The notes below the pieces were generated by a model. It did not search any database and was not told the DNA's origin. It saw nothing but the letters and a program-made list of their open reading frames with translations. The position numbers and the translations under genes were made by a program. A stretch of DNA of 31,762 nt from a virus, in the IMG/VR virus record IMGVR_UViG_3300007542_000099, positions 1 through 31,762 of that record; one strand, given 5' to 3'. This document shows positions 1 through 6,592 of the stretch, piece after piece. The stretch's first letter is position 1, and every line of letters begins with the position of its first letter.

Positions 1-24
1 GGTCACTTCTGAGGAGGGCAAATA

Positions 25-396
25 ATGCACCCGCACCATCACGCGCTCACAAGCGTCAAAATTTGGGGCGGCAAGCCCGAGGACTATCAGCCCATCCACG
101 ACTGGTTCGACGCGACCAAGGAAGTGTTCGCGGACGCGAGACATCGTGCGCTCAGACACCATTCGCAAGGCATCTTTGAGTGTGAGCGGGTGTTCGGTAG
201 CACGATAACAAACAGCGATGGACGGACTGTACCCGTTCGGTATATCGGCGAACAGCATGTCAAAGAAGATTGTGGGGGTCGCATACCCACGGTTGCCGAT
301 TGGTTCAAGAACATCAAGATGGAAGTGTGGATGAACCGAGGGTACAAAGTGGACAAAATGACCAACGATCAGCATGTCGAGGAGGAAGTGAAATGA
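25..396 (+). CDS. DUF6915-like conserved phage protein
   Basis: A 123-residue protein of unknown biochemical role. The N-terminal half has MHPHHHALTS, then IHDWFD, RHRALRHHSQGIFECER and TITNSDGR, followed by GEQHVKED and IPTVADW. I recall this order of conserved blocks from the DUF6915 family of phage and bacterial proteins; the family name is from memory. The many histidines (MHPHHH, RHRALRHH) could bind metal, but no catalytic site is recognised. The ATG is preceded by a good GAGGAGG ribosome binding site about 7 bases upstream. The first bases of the window read as the end of another frame with a stop at 10-12, so a gene probably lies just upstream. The stop overlaps the next ATG as ATGA, indicating translational coupling. 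Confidence 0.75.
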   Translation: MHPHHHALTSVKIWGGKPEDYQPIHDWFDATKEVFADARHRALRHHSQGIFECERVFGSTITNSDGRTVPVRYIGEQHVKEDCGGRIPTVADWFKNIKMEVWMNRGYKVDKMTNDQHVEEEVK

Positions 397-602
397 GAAA
401 GCAATTGAAGTTGAGGTGGACTACGGCAGTAACGACAACGGCAGGGCACAAAGCAGTAGGTCTCATGCCGTGCGACCAATTCACTAGGGAGTTTATTAAC
501 AAACACATAAGCATATCGGCTGGGTGCTACGGGTTCGACCCGTCGTATCTACAGAGGGAAGCGTTTATGAATCAACCAATTCTTATCAAAGGAGATGTGT
601 GA
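393..602 (+). CDS. Small hypothetical phage protein (69 aa)
   Basis: Product not recognised. The frame is open further upstream, but ATG at 393 is chosen because it overlaps the preceding stop as ATGA and has a GGAGGA ribosome binding site 6-8 bases before it. The protein is basic at the N-terminus (MRKQLKLRW) and contains GHKAVGLMPCDQF and a short aromatic patch, GCYGFDPSYLQREAF. There is no signal peptide, membrane segment or known motif. It ends in a TGA that overlaps the next ATG by one base, so it is part of a tightly coupled small-gene run. Confidence 0.6.
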   Translation: MRKQLKLRWTTAVTTTAGHKAVGLMPCDQFTREFINKHISISAGCYGFDPSYLQREAFMNQPILIKGDV

Positions 603-790
603 TGAGCATGAAATACCGAGACAACATGACCGAGGATGAACTAGCCAAGTTCATGCAAGAAGTGAACAAGTTGAATGCCGCCTATGAGTCTGCCGCAAAG
701 GACGACAAGGAGGTGAGCCAAGAAGAGGAGTACGAGGACCCATCCGACTATGTCGGTATGGGGTGGGTTGATTCAAGCGGGAGACCGTGA
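602..790 (+). CDS. Small acidic hypothetical protein (62 aa)
   Basis: Product not recognised. The start at 602 is supported by an AAAGGAG ribosome binding site at about 590 and a one-base overlap with the previous stop; the frame is open upstream, but the longer form would overlap the preceding gene heavily. The first half is probably helical and charged (MTEDELAKFMQEVNKLNAAYESAAKDD) and the second half is very acidic (EEEYEDPSDY), ending in a Gly/Trp-containing tail. Small acidic proteins like this are common in early phage regions, where some bind host proteins, but nothing here shows a target. Confidence 0.55.
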   Translation: MSMKYRDNMTEDELAKFMQEVNKLNAAYESAAKDDKEVSQEEEYEDPSDYVGMGWVDSSGRP

Positions 791-791
791 A

Positions 792-926
792 ATGAATTGG
801 ATCAAAGAGTTGTTTTGGGATCGCAGTCTGAGCGTGCGTGACAACCTAGCAACATGGGCCTTGGGCATCATTGGTTTCACGATGTTCTATGTGTTGTTGG
901 TTTTGGTTCTTATACTGGGAGAGTGA
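792..926 (+). CDS. Very small single-pass membrane protein (44 aa)
   Basis: This frame encodes 44 residues with a charged N-terminal segment (MNWIKELFWDRSLSVRDNLA) followed by one strong hydrophobic segment at about residues 21-42 (TWALGIIGFTMFYVLLVLVL) and a short ILGE tail. That is the shape of a single-pass inner-membrane peptide with the N-terminus probably in the cytoplasm. It starts one base after the previous stop and ends one base before the next ATG, exactly the spacing of its neighbours, which is the best evidence that it is translated. The ribosome binding site is weak (GGGAGA about 10 bases upstream). It could be a small holin- or superinfection-exclusion-like protein, but no family is recognised. 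Confidence 0.5.
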   Translation: MNWIKELFWDRSLSVRDNLATWALGIIGFTMFYVLLVLVLILGE

Positions 927-927
927 C

Positions 928-1887
928 ATGGGTTATTACACACAACACAGCAGTTATCCGCAGGGGCAATGGATGCCCGAAGGTTTACCGCATCTGCCTA
1001 CTTACGCAATGGCACACGATCACTACGAGAGCGTTCGCCCGTATTCGAAAGGGGAAGAATTAGGCTTTCGTCCACTTGGTGCGAAGCGTAGGTACACGCG
1101 ATCCCTCATACACAAGCGTTATGGGAGCGAGATTGTTTTTTCCTACTACAACAACCATGTGGTCCGACTGCATCCCGATGGGCGCAGGGAGTTCAGCATT
1201 TGTGGATACCCGTCGATCTCGACCACCTGTGTGCTGAACGAGACCAGCAAGACCGACGCCCTCCACTTTCAGAGGGAGAAAGGGAAGATCTATGCAGTTT
1301 ACAAGGGTACTTTCTATCGCATGCCTAATCGTGGCTATGTGGAAATATCCGCTGATGGTGCAATCCGTGGGTATGAAATCGAATGCCAACACAGCATTGA
1401 CTTTGATGCGATGAAAGCAATGCGGGAGAAGTACGCATCGTTCGTGATCTTCATCCGCGACATGCTGACAATCAATCAGTATGTCGAAGTGAACCCCAAC
1501 ACGGATGACTTGGATGGGTTCTTTGTTTCTGAGTTGGTTCGGGTCTATTACATGCCATCACTCAAGAGCGCAGTAAGAACCGAGCGCAGAGTTGCCGATA
1601 GCATGTTGATCTTCTTTGATCTGCTAAACGAAGCGTTAACACTTGACGAGGGGGAGAAACTCAAGCGGTTTTACCACCTTGCCAACAAGATGCTTTGCTC
1701 CGTGCTGATGGAGAAGCCTGCTAACTACGCTGGTATGCGGATGGCTAAGTTTGAGGATGCCAAACATCACTTCTACGAGCTGATCAAGTACCGCTTTGCT
1801 AGCGAAGTATTCAATAAGAAGGAAGTATTACCACGGGATCGCGGAGTACACGATTCCAACAAGCACTACCTGTCGTTGTCTTTTTAA
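928..1887 (+). CDS. Conserved hypothetical phage protein (319 aa)
   Basis: Product not recognised. The start at 928 is chosen over upstream in-frame starts because it follows the 44-residue gene by one base and has GGGAGAG about 7 bases before it. The protein opens with a Tyr/His/Pro-rich stretch (MGYYTQHSSYPQGQWMPEG). Its middle, about residues 55-160, looks like a beta-rich region with repeated short motifs such as VVRLHPDGRREFSICGY and GRWGY-like aromatics. The C-terminal half is mainly helical (DSMLIFFDLLNEALTLDEGEKL). There is no signal peptide or membrane segment. It sits directly before the MoxR/VWA module and could be a substrate or accessory of it; that is inference from position only. 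Confidence 0.6.
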   Translation: MGYYTQHSSYPQGQWMPEGLPHLPTYAMAHDHYESVRPYSKGEELGFRPLGAKRRYTRSLIHKRYGSEIVFSYYNNHVVRLHPDGRREFSICGYPSISTTCVLNETSKTDALHFQREKGKIYAVYKGTFYRMPNRGYVEISADGAIRGYEIECQHSIDFDAMKAMREKYASFVIFIRDMLTINQYVEVNPNTDDLDGFFVSELVRVYYMPSLKSAVRTERRVADSMLIFFDLLNEALTLDEGEKLKRFYHLANKMLCSVLMEKPANYAGMRMAKFEDAKHHFYELIKYRFASEVFNKKEVLPRDRGVHDSNKHYLSLSF

Positions 1888-1904
1888 TTTTGTTCTCTGT
1901 CTCT

Positions 1905-1926
1905 CTACTAAGAAAGGAAATACCAA
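1905..1926 (+). promoter_or_regulatory. Purine-rich translation leader before the AAA+ gene
   Basis: The leader AAGAAAGGAAATACCAA ends directly at the ATG at 1927. A near-identical leader precedes the gene at 4681, and a shorter form (AAGAAAGGAACACAAG) precedes the gene at 5556. AAAGGAAA is the probable ribosome binding site. The preceding 1888-1904 stretch is pyrimidine-rich and has no convincing promoter. Repeated use suggests tuned, similar translation rates for the module's three larger proteins. Confidence 0.5.
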
Positions 1927-2988
1927 ATGGAAGTTAACCTGCGCACAGAAATGACCCTCAAAGAAGCCGAGGAGTTCATCCTTAGTGTTGGAAACGAAGT
2001 CGCTACCCATCTTGTCGGACAGCCCGGCGTTGGTAAGACTGCTATGTACGAGCGTATCGTGGAAAAGACGGGCTATCGTGGCATCTATATCGACACCCCC
2101 AACACCGAGTTGGGCGACATCGGCATCCCCATGCCCAACCATGAGACTCGCACGACGGCGTTGTATCCGAACGAAGCGTGGGGTTTCCAACATGGCGACC
2201 CATGCGTGATCTTCATTGACGAGTTCACCAAGCCGTCATCACCTGCGGTACAGAACATGCTCCATCCTCTGCTAGCAGAGAGAAGGATTGGCGGGTTCAA
2301 ACTGCACAAGGACTCCATCGTCATTACTGCTGGTAACAATACGACGGATGGCGTGGGCGATTTGTTGAAGGACCACTCTATTAGCCGACTGACCATCTGC
2401 CCGATTGCCAACCCAACGGCTGAGGAATGGCTAGAGTGGGCGGCGTTGAACAATGTTGCGCCCGAGGTCATGGCATGGGTTAAGGCTTATCCGCATTGCT
2501 TGGCTTCCTACAAAGATCCTGCCCAAGCAGACAATCCGTATAACTTCAACCCGAAGAGCCCGAAACGGTCATACTTCTGTCCTCGCACCGGGCATCGCGC
2601 AAGCAACATCATCAAGAAGCGTAGCCTGATGTCACGCAATGCGTTGGTTACTGCGTTGAGCGGGACGATTGGCGATGCGGCGGCGAGAGATATGACTGCC
2701 TATGTCGAAGTAGCAGACACACTACCGCTTTGGGAAGATGTGATTACCAATCCACAAACGGCGATTGTGCCGACTTCACCGGCGGCGCTGTGCATCATGG
2801 CTTACGGCGCAGTTCAACGAGTGGACCGGGGCAACATCGGCAAATGGTTCGAGTATCTCAAGCGCACACCGAAAGAGTTGCAGTCTGTGTTTTGCTTGAC
2901 TGCTGGTAAGCACCCCGAGAAGAAGCAGATCATGATGACATCCGGTTCGTTTGTGAATTGGATGCGTGAGAACCAATACTTGTTCTAG
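1927..2988 (+). CDS. MoxR/CobS-like AAA+ ATPase
   Basis: A 353-residue AAA+ ATPase of the MoxR/CbbQ/CobS type. Visible motifs are Walker A GQPGVGKT (residues 31-38), Walker B VIFIDE (94-99), sensor 1 in ITAGNNTTD (133-141) and the arginine-bearing SISRL (151-155). MoxR ATPases typically form hexameric rings that remodel partners carrying a VWA domain, and a VWA gene lies two genes downstream. Residues about 200-240 contain a Pro/Arg-rich insert (NPKSPKRSYFCPRTGHR), longer than expected for a minimal MoxR. The start has the purine-rich leader directly upstream. CobS itself inserts cobalt in B12 synthesis, but no other B12 gene is nearby, so that function is not claimed. Confidence 0.88.
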   Translation: MEVNLRTEMTLKEAEEFILSVGNEVATHLVGQPGVGKTAMYERIVEKTGYRGIYIDTPNTELGDIGIPMPNHETRTTALYPNEAWGFQHGDPCVIFIDEFTKPSSPAVQNMLHPLLAERRIGGFKLHKDSIVITAGNNTTDGVGDLLKDHSISRLTICPIANPTAEEWLEWAALNNVAPEVMAWVKAYPHCLASYKDPAQADNPYNFNPKSPKRSYFCPRTGHRASNIIKKRSLMSRNALVTALSGTIGDAAARDMTAYVEVADTLPLWEDVITNPQTAIVPTSPAALCIMAYGAVQRVDRGNIGKWFEYLKRTPKELQSVFCLTAGKHPEKKQIMMTSGSFVNWMRENQYLF

Positions 2989-2996
2989 GAGGCGGT

Positions 2997-3191
2997 ATGA
3001 AATTTACTTATAGACACCCGCAGAACTTTCGTGTGCATGGGGTACTGAGATATCGCATAGACAAGGAAGAAGGACAGGTTTTTTTGCTCTCAACAATCCC
3101 GCGAGATGTCGTTGGTCTAGACATTCTCCAAGATTGGATAGTTGAGTTGCAAGACGAGTACACAAAACTGCACAAGGAGGTTTTCAAATGA
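2997..3191 (+). CDS. Small hypothetical protein between ATPase and VWA genes (64 aa)
   Basis: Product not recognised. It begins 8 bases after the ATPase stop with a GGAGG ribosome binding site, and its last four bases overlap the start of the VWA gene (ATGA), so all three are coupled. The sequence suggests a compact beta-beta-alpha fold: MKFTYRHPQNFRVHGVLRYRI, then EEGQVFLLSTIPRDV, then a helix (DILQDWIVELQDEYTKLHKEVF). Its place inside the module suggests an adaptor or regulator, but this is position-based inference. Confidence 0.6.
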   Translation: MKFTYRHPQNFRVHGVLRYRIDKEEGQVFLLSTIPRDVVGLDILQDWIVELQDEYTKLHKEVFK

Positions 3192-4465
3192 AACTAACTG
3201 CTGAACAAAGAATCGAGCGCACACATGTGACGCTCATGCGGCACAAGGACTTCTGCTTATTTAGCGGGATGTTCATGATCGGCAAAGTAACTGTGCTTGA
3301 CGAGCCGATTACCGCAAGAACAAATGGGCGCGATGTCGACTACGGGCGCGAGTTCGTGGAGATGCTTGACGACAAGATGCTTGCTTTCTTGGTAGTACAC
3401 GAGGCAATGCACAAGGCGTATCGGCATATCTCGACATGGAAGAAACTGGCGAAAGAGAACATGCGGCTGACCAACATGGCGGCTGACTATGTGATCAATC
3501 TTCAGATTCACGACATGGACCCAGACGGTTTTGTGGTTGTGATGCCAAGAGATCAAGACGGCAATCAGATCGGTCTGCTCGACGAGCGGTTCCGCAACAT
3601 GGACACCAAGCAAGTCTACGACATCCTCAAAGACGAGCAGGGTGAACAAGGCGAGGAAGGCCAACCCGGAGATGGGCAAGGTGAGGGACAAAATGACGGA
3701 GGGTCATCAAGTCCCGGCAAGCAATCAAAGCCCAATGGTGGCAACCAACCCAACGACTCGATGGATGAGCATGACTGGGATGGTGCCGCTGAGTTATCAG
3801 ACGAGGAGAAAGAGAAACTCGAGCAAGAGATTGATCACGGCTTGCGTGAGGGTGCAATCCTTGCAGGCAAGATGAAGGGCAACATGCCCCGTGGCATCGA
3901 GGAAATCTTGCATCCCCGCGTGGATTGGCGTGAGGCGTTGCGAGACTTTGTGAAGGTGACGACCAAGGGTGGCGAGATCACGACTTGGCGCAGACCGAAT
4001 CGGAGGTTCCTCGGGGCCGACATCATCATGCCTAGCATGGTAGGACAAAAGGCAGAGTGCATCGTGATAGGCATTGACACATCGGGTTCGATTGGTGGGC
4101 CGGTGCTTGGGCAGTTCTTGGGTGAGATGGCGAACATCTGCGAAGAGATCATGCCTGAGCGCGTGGAGGTTCTTTATTGGGATACCGAGGTAGCGAGCCA
4201 TGAAACCTACTATGGTTCTGAGGTAGCAACAGTAATCAATTCGACCAAGCCCAAAGGCGGTGGTGGTACTGATCCCGACTGCGTTCCGAGGTTCGTGATG
4301 AAGAACAAGTTGGAGCCGCAATGCGTGGTCATGCTGACTGACGGGTACTTCTACCGTCACAAGGTAGAGTTGTGGGAGAATATGGGAGTTCCTGTGTTTT
4401 GGTGTGTTGTTAATAACAAGAGGTTCGTTCCTCTTATTGGTCAATCTGCTCTAGTGGAGATCTAA
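3188..4465 (+). CDS. VWA-domain protein with HExxH metallopeptidase-like N-terminus (DUF2201-like)
   Basis: A 425-residue two-domain protein. The N-terminal part has VVHEAMHKAYRH (residues 69-80), an HExxH zinc-peptidase signature within a helical region. A low-complexity linker rich in Gly, Gln, Glu and Asn (about 148-195) separates it from a C-terminal VWA domain. That domain shows the metal-ion-dependent adhesion site: DTSGS (297-301), a Thr in GGGGTD (361) and an Asp in LTDG (385). This arrangement matches the putative metallopeptidase family DUF2201. VWA proteins are the usual partners of MoxR ATPases (ViaA for RavA, CobT for CobS), and a MoxR gene lies just upstream. The start has a near-perfect AAGGAGGT. 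Whether the HExxH is catalytic cannot be told from sequence. Confidence 0.85.
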   Translation: MKLTAEQRIERTHVTLMRHKDFCLFSGMFMIGKVTVLDEPITARTNGRDVDYGREFVEMLDDKMLAFLVVHEAMHKAYRHISTWKKLAKENMRLTNMAADYVINLQIHDMDPDGFVVVMPRDQDGNQIGLLDERFRNMDTKQVYDILKDEQGEQGEEGQPGDGQGEGQNDGGSSSPGKQSKPNGGNQPNDSMDEHDWDGAAELSDEEKEKLEQEIDHGLREGAILAGKMKGNMPRGIEEILHPRVDWREALRDFVKVTTKGGEITTWRRPNRRFLGADIIMPSMVGQKAECIVIGIDTSGSIGGPVLGQFLGEMANICEEIMPERVEVLYWDTEVASHETYYGSEVATVINSTKPKGGGGTDPDCVPRFVMKNKLEPQCVVMLTDGYFYRHKVELWENMGVPVFWCVVNNKRFVPLIGQSALVEI

Positions 4466-4645
4466 ATGGAAACTAAAGTCGCAAGTAAAGACGGTCGCGT
4501 GGGTGTGAGCATCAGCAAAGAAACAGCCCATGAGTTGCTCGACATCAAGAACGAGTTGGTGGACCGACTCGGGATAAACCTTTCGTTTACCCAAGTGATC
4601 GAGTATTTGATCAAGCAGTACAAGACACGACAAAGTGACCAGTAG
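4466..4645 (+). CDS. Small ribbon-helix-helix-like protein (59 aa)
   Basis: The ATG immediately follows the VWA stop codon (taa then atg). The product has a short beta-strand-like segment (GRVGVSISKET, residues 10-20) followed by two predicted helices (AHELLDIKNELVDRLG and SFTQVIEYLIKQYKT). This strand-helix-helix order, with an S/T-F-T-Q turn and length near 60, fits the ribbon-helix-helix (Arc/MetJ/CopG) fold used by small dimeric DNA-binding proteins. If correct, it could autoregulate the ATPase/VWA module. Its ribosome binding site (GTGGAGAT, about 8 bases upstream) is moderate. The alternative is an unrelated helical peptide; no wet evidence is available. Confidence 0.55.
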   Translation: METKVASKDGRVGVSISKETAHELLDIKNELVDRLGINLSFTQVIEYLIKQYKTRQSDQ

Positions 4646-4656
4646 TCATCTTGTCC

Positions 4657-4680
4657 CTACTACCAAGAAAGGAAAACCAA
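4657..4680 (+). promoter_or_regulatory. Second copy of the purine-rich translation leader
   Basis: CTACTA followed by CCAAGAAAGGAAAACCAA abuts the ATG at 4681. It matches the leader before 1927 apart from small insertions, and both are followed by ATGGAA. This supports 4681, not the upstream in-frame TTG, as the true start. Confidence 0.5.
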
Positions 4681-5541
4681 ATGGAAACCATTGGAATCGC
4701 AACAAGTGCCATGCTTGTCGAGTTGAATGTCTCATGCTGGACTGCCCGTAAGTTGGACAAGCAAGTGTCCGAGGAAGTGGATGCGGTCAAGAAAACTAGA
4801 GCGCGGGGTGGCAATTACCACAAGAACCTACTTGCCGGTAGCAAGAGCCTTGAAGATGTGAACAAGTATGCCGCTCGGGTTCGCCTGTGGAATACGCAGA
4901 AAACTTTGCCGTGGTCTGACAAGGGCACACGACTGGTGACGATGTCTCAGTTCTTGGACTACAAAGCCGAGTTGAATGCGCATGAGATGGAGTTCAACCG
5001 ACTGTGCCAAAAGTTTTTCGTTGAGTATCCTACTCTGATATCAGCGGCGGCTTTCTCTCTGGGAGACATGTTTAATCGTGAGGAGTACCCCGATGTGGAC
5101 AACATCATGGGCAAGTTCCGCTTCGCCTATGCGTTCACACCTGTGCCGACTGCGGGGGATTTCCGCATCGACATCAACGAGCAAGCCAAAGCCGAGTTGA
5201 TTCAGCAGTACGAGGCTAACTTCAATGAGCGTATCGAGGGAGCCATGCGTGATGTTTGGGAGCGACTGCACAAATGCCTCAGTCACATGAGTGATCGCCT
5301 AGCCAACGACGAGGAGGGTAAGCGTAAGGGTTTCCACGATACGATGCTAGGAAACGCTAAAGAGTTGGTAGATCTACTCAATCATCTCAACATCACCAAG
5401 GATGCCAAACTGGATCAAGCCAAGCGTGATCTCTCATCTGCGCTATTGCTTGTGGATACCGAGATGCTCAAGGAAAGCGACGAGATACGGTTGCAGACCA
5501 AGAACAAAGTCGACGACATCCTCTCGAAATTTAACTGGTAA
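4681..5541 (+). CDS. Helical phage protein, possibly DUF3150-like (286 aa)
   Basis: A soluble, mostly helical protein with no catalytic motif seen. Starting residues METIGIATSAMLVELNVSCW are followed by ARKLDKQVSEEVDAV and a long charged helical region, including probable coiled coil at about 165-210 (EQAKAELIQQYEANFNERIEGAMRDVWERLHKCL) and at the C-terminus (KRDLSSALLLVDTEMLKESDEIR). I recall DUF3150 proteins next to CobS-like ATPases and VWA genes in phages, and this one fits in size and position; the family name is tentative. The leader and the Shine-Dalgarno AAAGGAAAA support the ATG at 4681. It probably works with the ATPase and VWA proteins, by context only. Confidence 0.6.
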   Translation: METIGIATSAMLVELNVSCWTARKLDKQVSEEVDAVKKTRARGGNYHKNLLAGSKSLEDVNKYAARVRLWNTQKTLPWSDKGTRLVTMSQFLDYKAELNAHEMEFNRLCQKFFVEYPTLISAAAFSLGDMFNREEYPDVDNIMGKFRFAYAFTPVPTAGDFRIDINEQAKAELIQQYEANFNERIEGAMRDVWERLHKCLSHMSDRLANDEEGKRKGFHDTMLGNAKELVDLLNHLNITKDAKLDQAKRDLSSALLLVDTEMLKESDEIRLQTKNKVDDILSKFNW

Positions 5542-5555
5542 GAAAGGAACACAAG

Positions 5556-6431
5556 ATGGCATTGCCTAACTTTGAAAACCGTATGTCCCAAAAACTGACG
5601 CTACCCAAACCGTTGGAGGATTTGATCAGCAACTACTATGTACTACACCCCCAAGTGAAGTTCGTTGCCGACAAAGATGGTTGGAAATACGATACTGAAT
5701 TCATCGGGACTCTATCTGTGTATCAAGACTCTCAGTACTTGGGTAGGGTAAGACTCAAGCGAGAGGAATACCGTGGGCGTGGGGTGATGGATGTCTACCA
5801 TATCAGTTCGGACAACATCAACAAGCGCAGGGGGCACAACCGAAGCACTATCACGACCAAGGATGCCCACAAAGCAATCAAGGTGATGGAAGAAGTGTTC
5901 TTGGTGCCCGTCACTGGTGCTTTCAAAAGCAAAATGATCGCTGAGGCAAAGAGTCAAATCGGTAACATGGTGTCGAACGCTAGATACAAGGTACTCCGAG
6001 ATATAGACACAAACAAAACGGGTACCGAGATCGCTATGTTCTTACTTGATTGCTACGAAGGTAGTCAACCCAAGATCGAAGGCACCATTGCGAAATTGTT
6101 TTCTACCGAGGAGAAGGTCCAAAACTTCTATGATCTCAGGATTGCCTGCTCAATTAACAAAGAAGTCGATAAGGGTGGCGCTGTCGTCGTAAACTTTTCT
6201 GACGGGACAATGTGGTACGCACAAATTAGTGCCGACGATCCCGAGATAGTTAAGTTGAATTCGACATACGATATGCCGCAAAACTTTCAAGAGAAGTTAG
6301 CACTCATTAAGTTGTGCGAACCTAGCCAACCAGTTGAGAATGTTGGCGTGATGTTCAAGAGTGATATCGAAAGAGATCCGGAAGCCACTTTGTATTACTT
6401 GGTCGGAGGTGATACAGTTACGCTTTGCTAA
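5556..6431 (+). CDS. Conserved hypothetical phage protein (291 aa), end of ATPase/VWA module
   Basis: Product not recognised. It follows the preceding gene by 14 bases with an AAGAAAGGAA ribosome binding site like those of the module's other large genes. The N-terminal third appears beta-rich (KFVADKDGWKYDTEF, IGTLSVYQDSQYLGRVRLKREEY) and includes a basic stretch (NINKRRGHNRSTITTKDAHKA, about residues 89-108). The middle is helical. The C-terminal third has further strands (GAVVVNFSDGTMWYAQI). There is no signal peptide or membrane segment. It is the last gene before two terminator-like hairpins, so it closes the transcription unit. Confidence 0.6.
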   Translation: MALPNFENRMSQKLTLPKPLEDLISNYYVLHPQVKFVADKDGWKYDTEFIGTLSVYQDSQYLGRVRLKREEYRGRGVMDVYHISSDNINKRRGHNRSTITTKDAHKAIKVMEEVFLVPVTGAFKSKMIAEAKSQIGNMVSNARYKVLRDIDTNKTGTEIAMFLLDCYEGSQPKIEGTIAKLFSTEEKVQNFYDLRIACSINKEVDKGGAVVVNFSDGTMWYAQISADDPEIVKLNSTYDMPQNFQEKLALIKLCEPSQPVENVGVMFKSDIERDPEATLYYLVGGDTVTLC

Positions 6432-6433
6432 GT

Positions 6434-6470
6434 AGCAAGCCCTGACGGGGGGCTCAACCCCGTTGCTTTT
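6434..6470 (+). terminator. Probable terminator hairpin with bulge
   Basis: AGCAA (6434-6438) pairs with TTGCT (6463-6467), and CGGGG (6446-6450) pairs with CCCCG (6458-6462) around the loop GGCTCAA. Seven unpaired bases lie on the 5' arm. It is followed by TTTTC. It starts three bases after the stop of the preceding gene. It is weaker than the hairpin just downstream. Confidence 0.45.
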
Positions 6471-6484
6471 CTTGGTCGAGGGTT

Positions 6485-6523
6485 AGGGACATGCTGACGA
6501 ATAGTCACCATGTCCCTTTTTTT
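6485..6523 (+). terminator. Strong rho-independent terminator
   Basis: AGGGACATG (6485-6493) is perfectly complementary to CATGTCCCT (6509-6517). Inside it TGAC (6495-6498) pairs with GTCA (6504-6507), leaving a GAATA loop. A run of seven T follows at 6517-6523. This ends the ATPase/VWA transcription unit before a new promoter. Confidence 0.85.
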
Positions 6524-6535
6524 ATGTTTACCCCC

Positions 6536-6564
6536 TTGCATTCCTGAAAACTTACACCTATACT
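6536..6564 (+). promoter_or_regulatory. Sigma70-like promoter of the replication block
   Basis: TTGCAT (-35) and TATACT (-10, 5 of 6 consensus bases) are separated by 17 bases, placing the start of transcription near 6571. It lies directly after a strong terminator and 29 bases before a GTG start. Two ACTTAC direct repeats (6550-6555 and 6571-6576), 21 bases apart, bracket the -10 element and might be operator sites. Confidence 0.65.
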
Positions 6565-6592
6565 GTGTCTACTTACCCCATGAGGAGATGCG

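Noticed and set aside
3797-4444. Long minus-strand frame (215 aa) opposite the VWA gene
   Set aside because: It is antisense to a gene with clear VWA and HExxH motifs, has no ribosome binding site fitting a start, and its product has an unnatural His/Arg-rich make-up.
1927-4465. CobS-CobT cobaltochelatase of B12 synthesis
   Set aside because: The ATPase and VWA parts fit the general pair, but the HExxH domain and neighbours differ and no cobalamin gene is present, so the metabolic name was not used.
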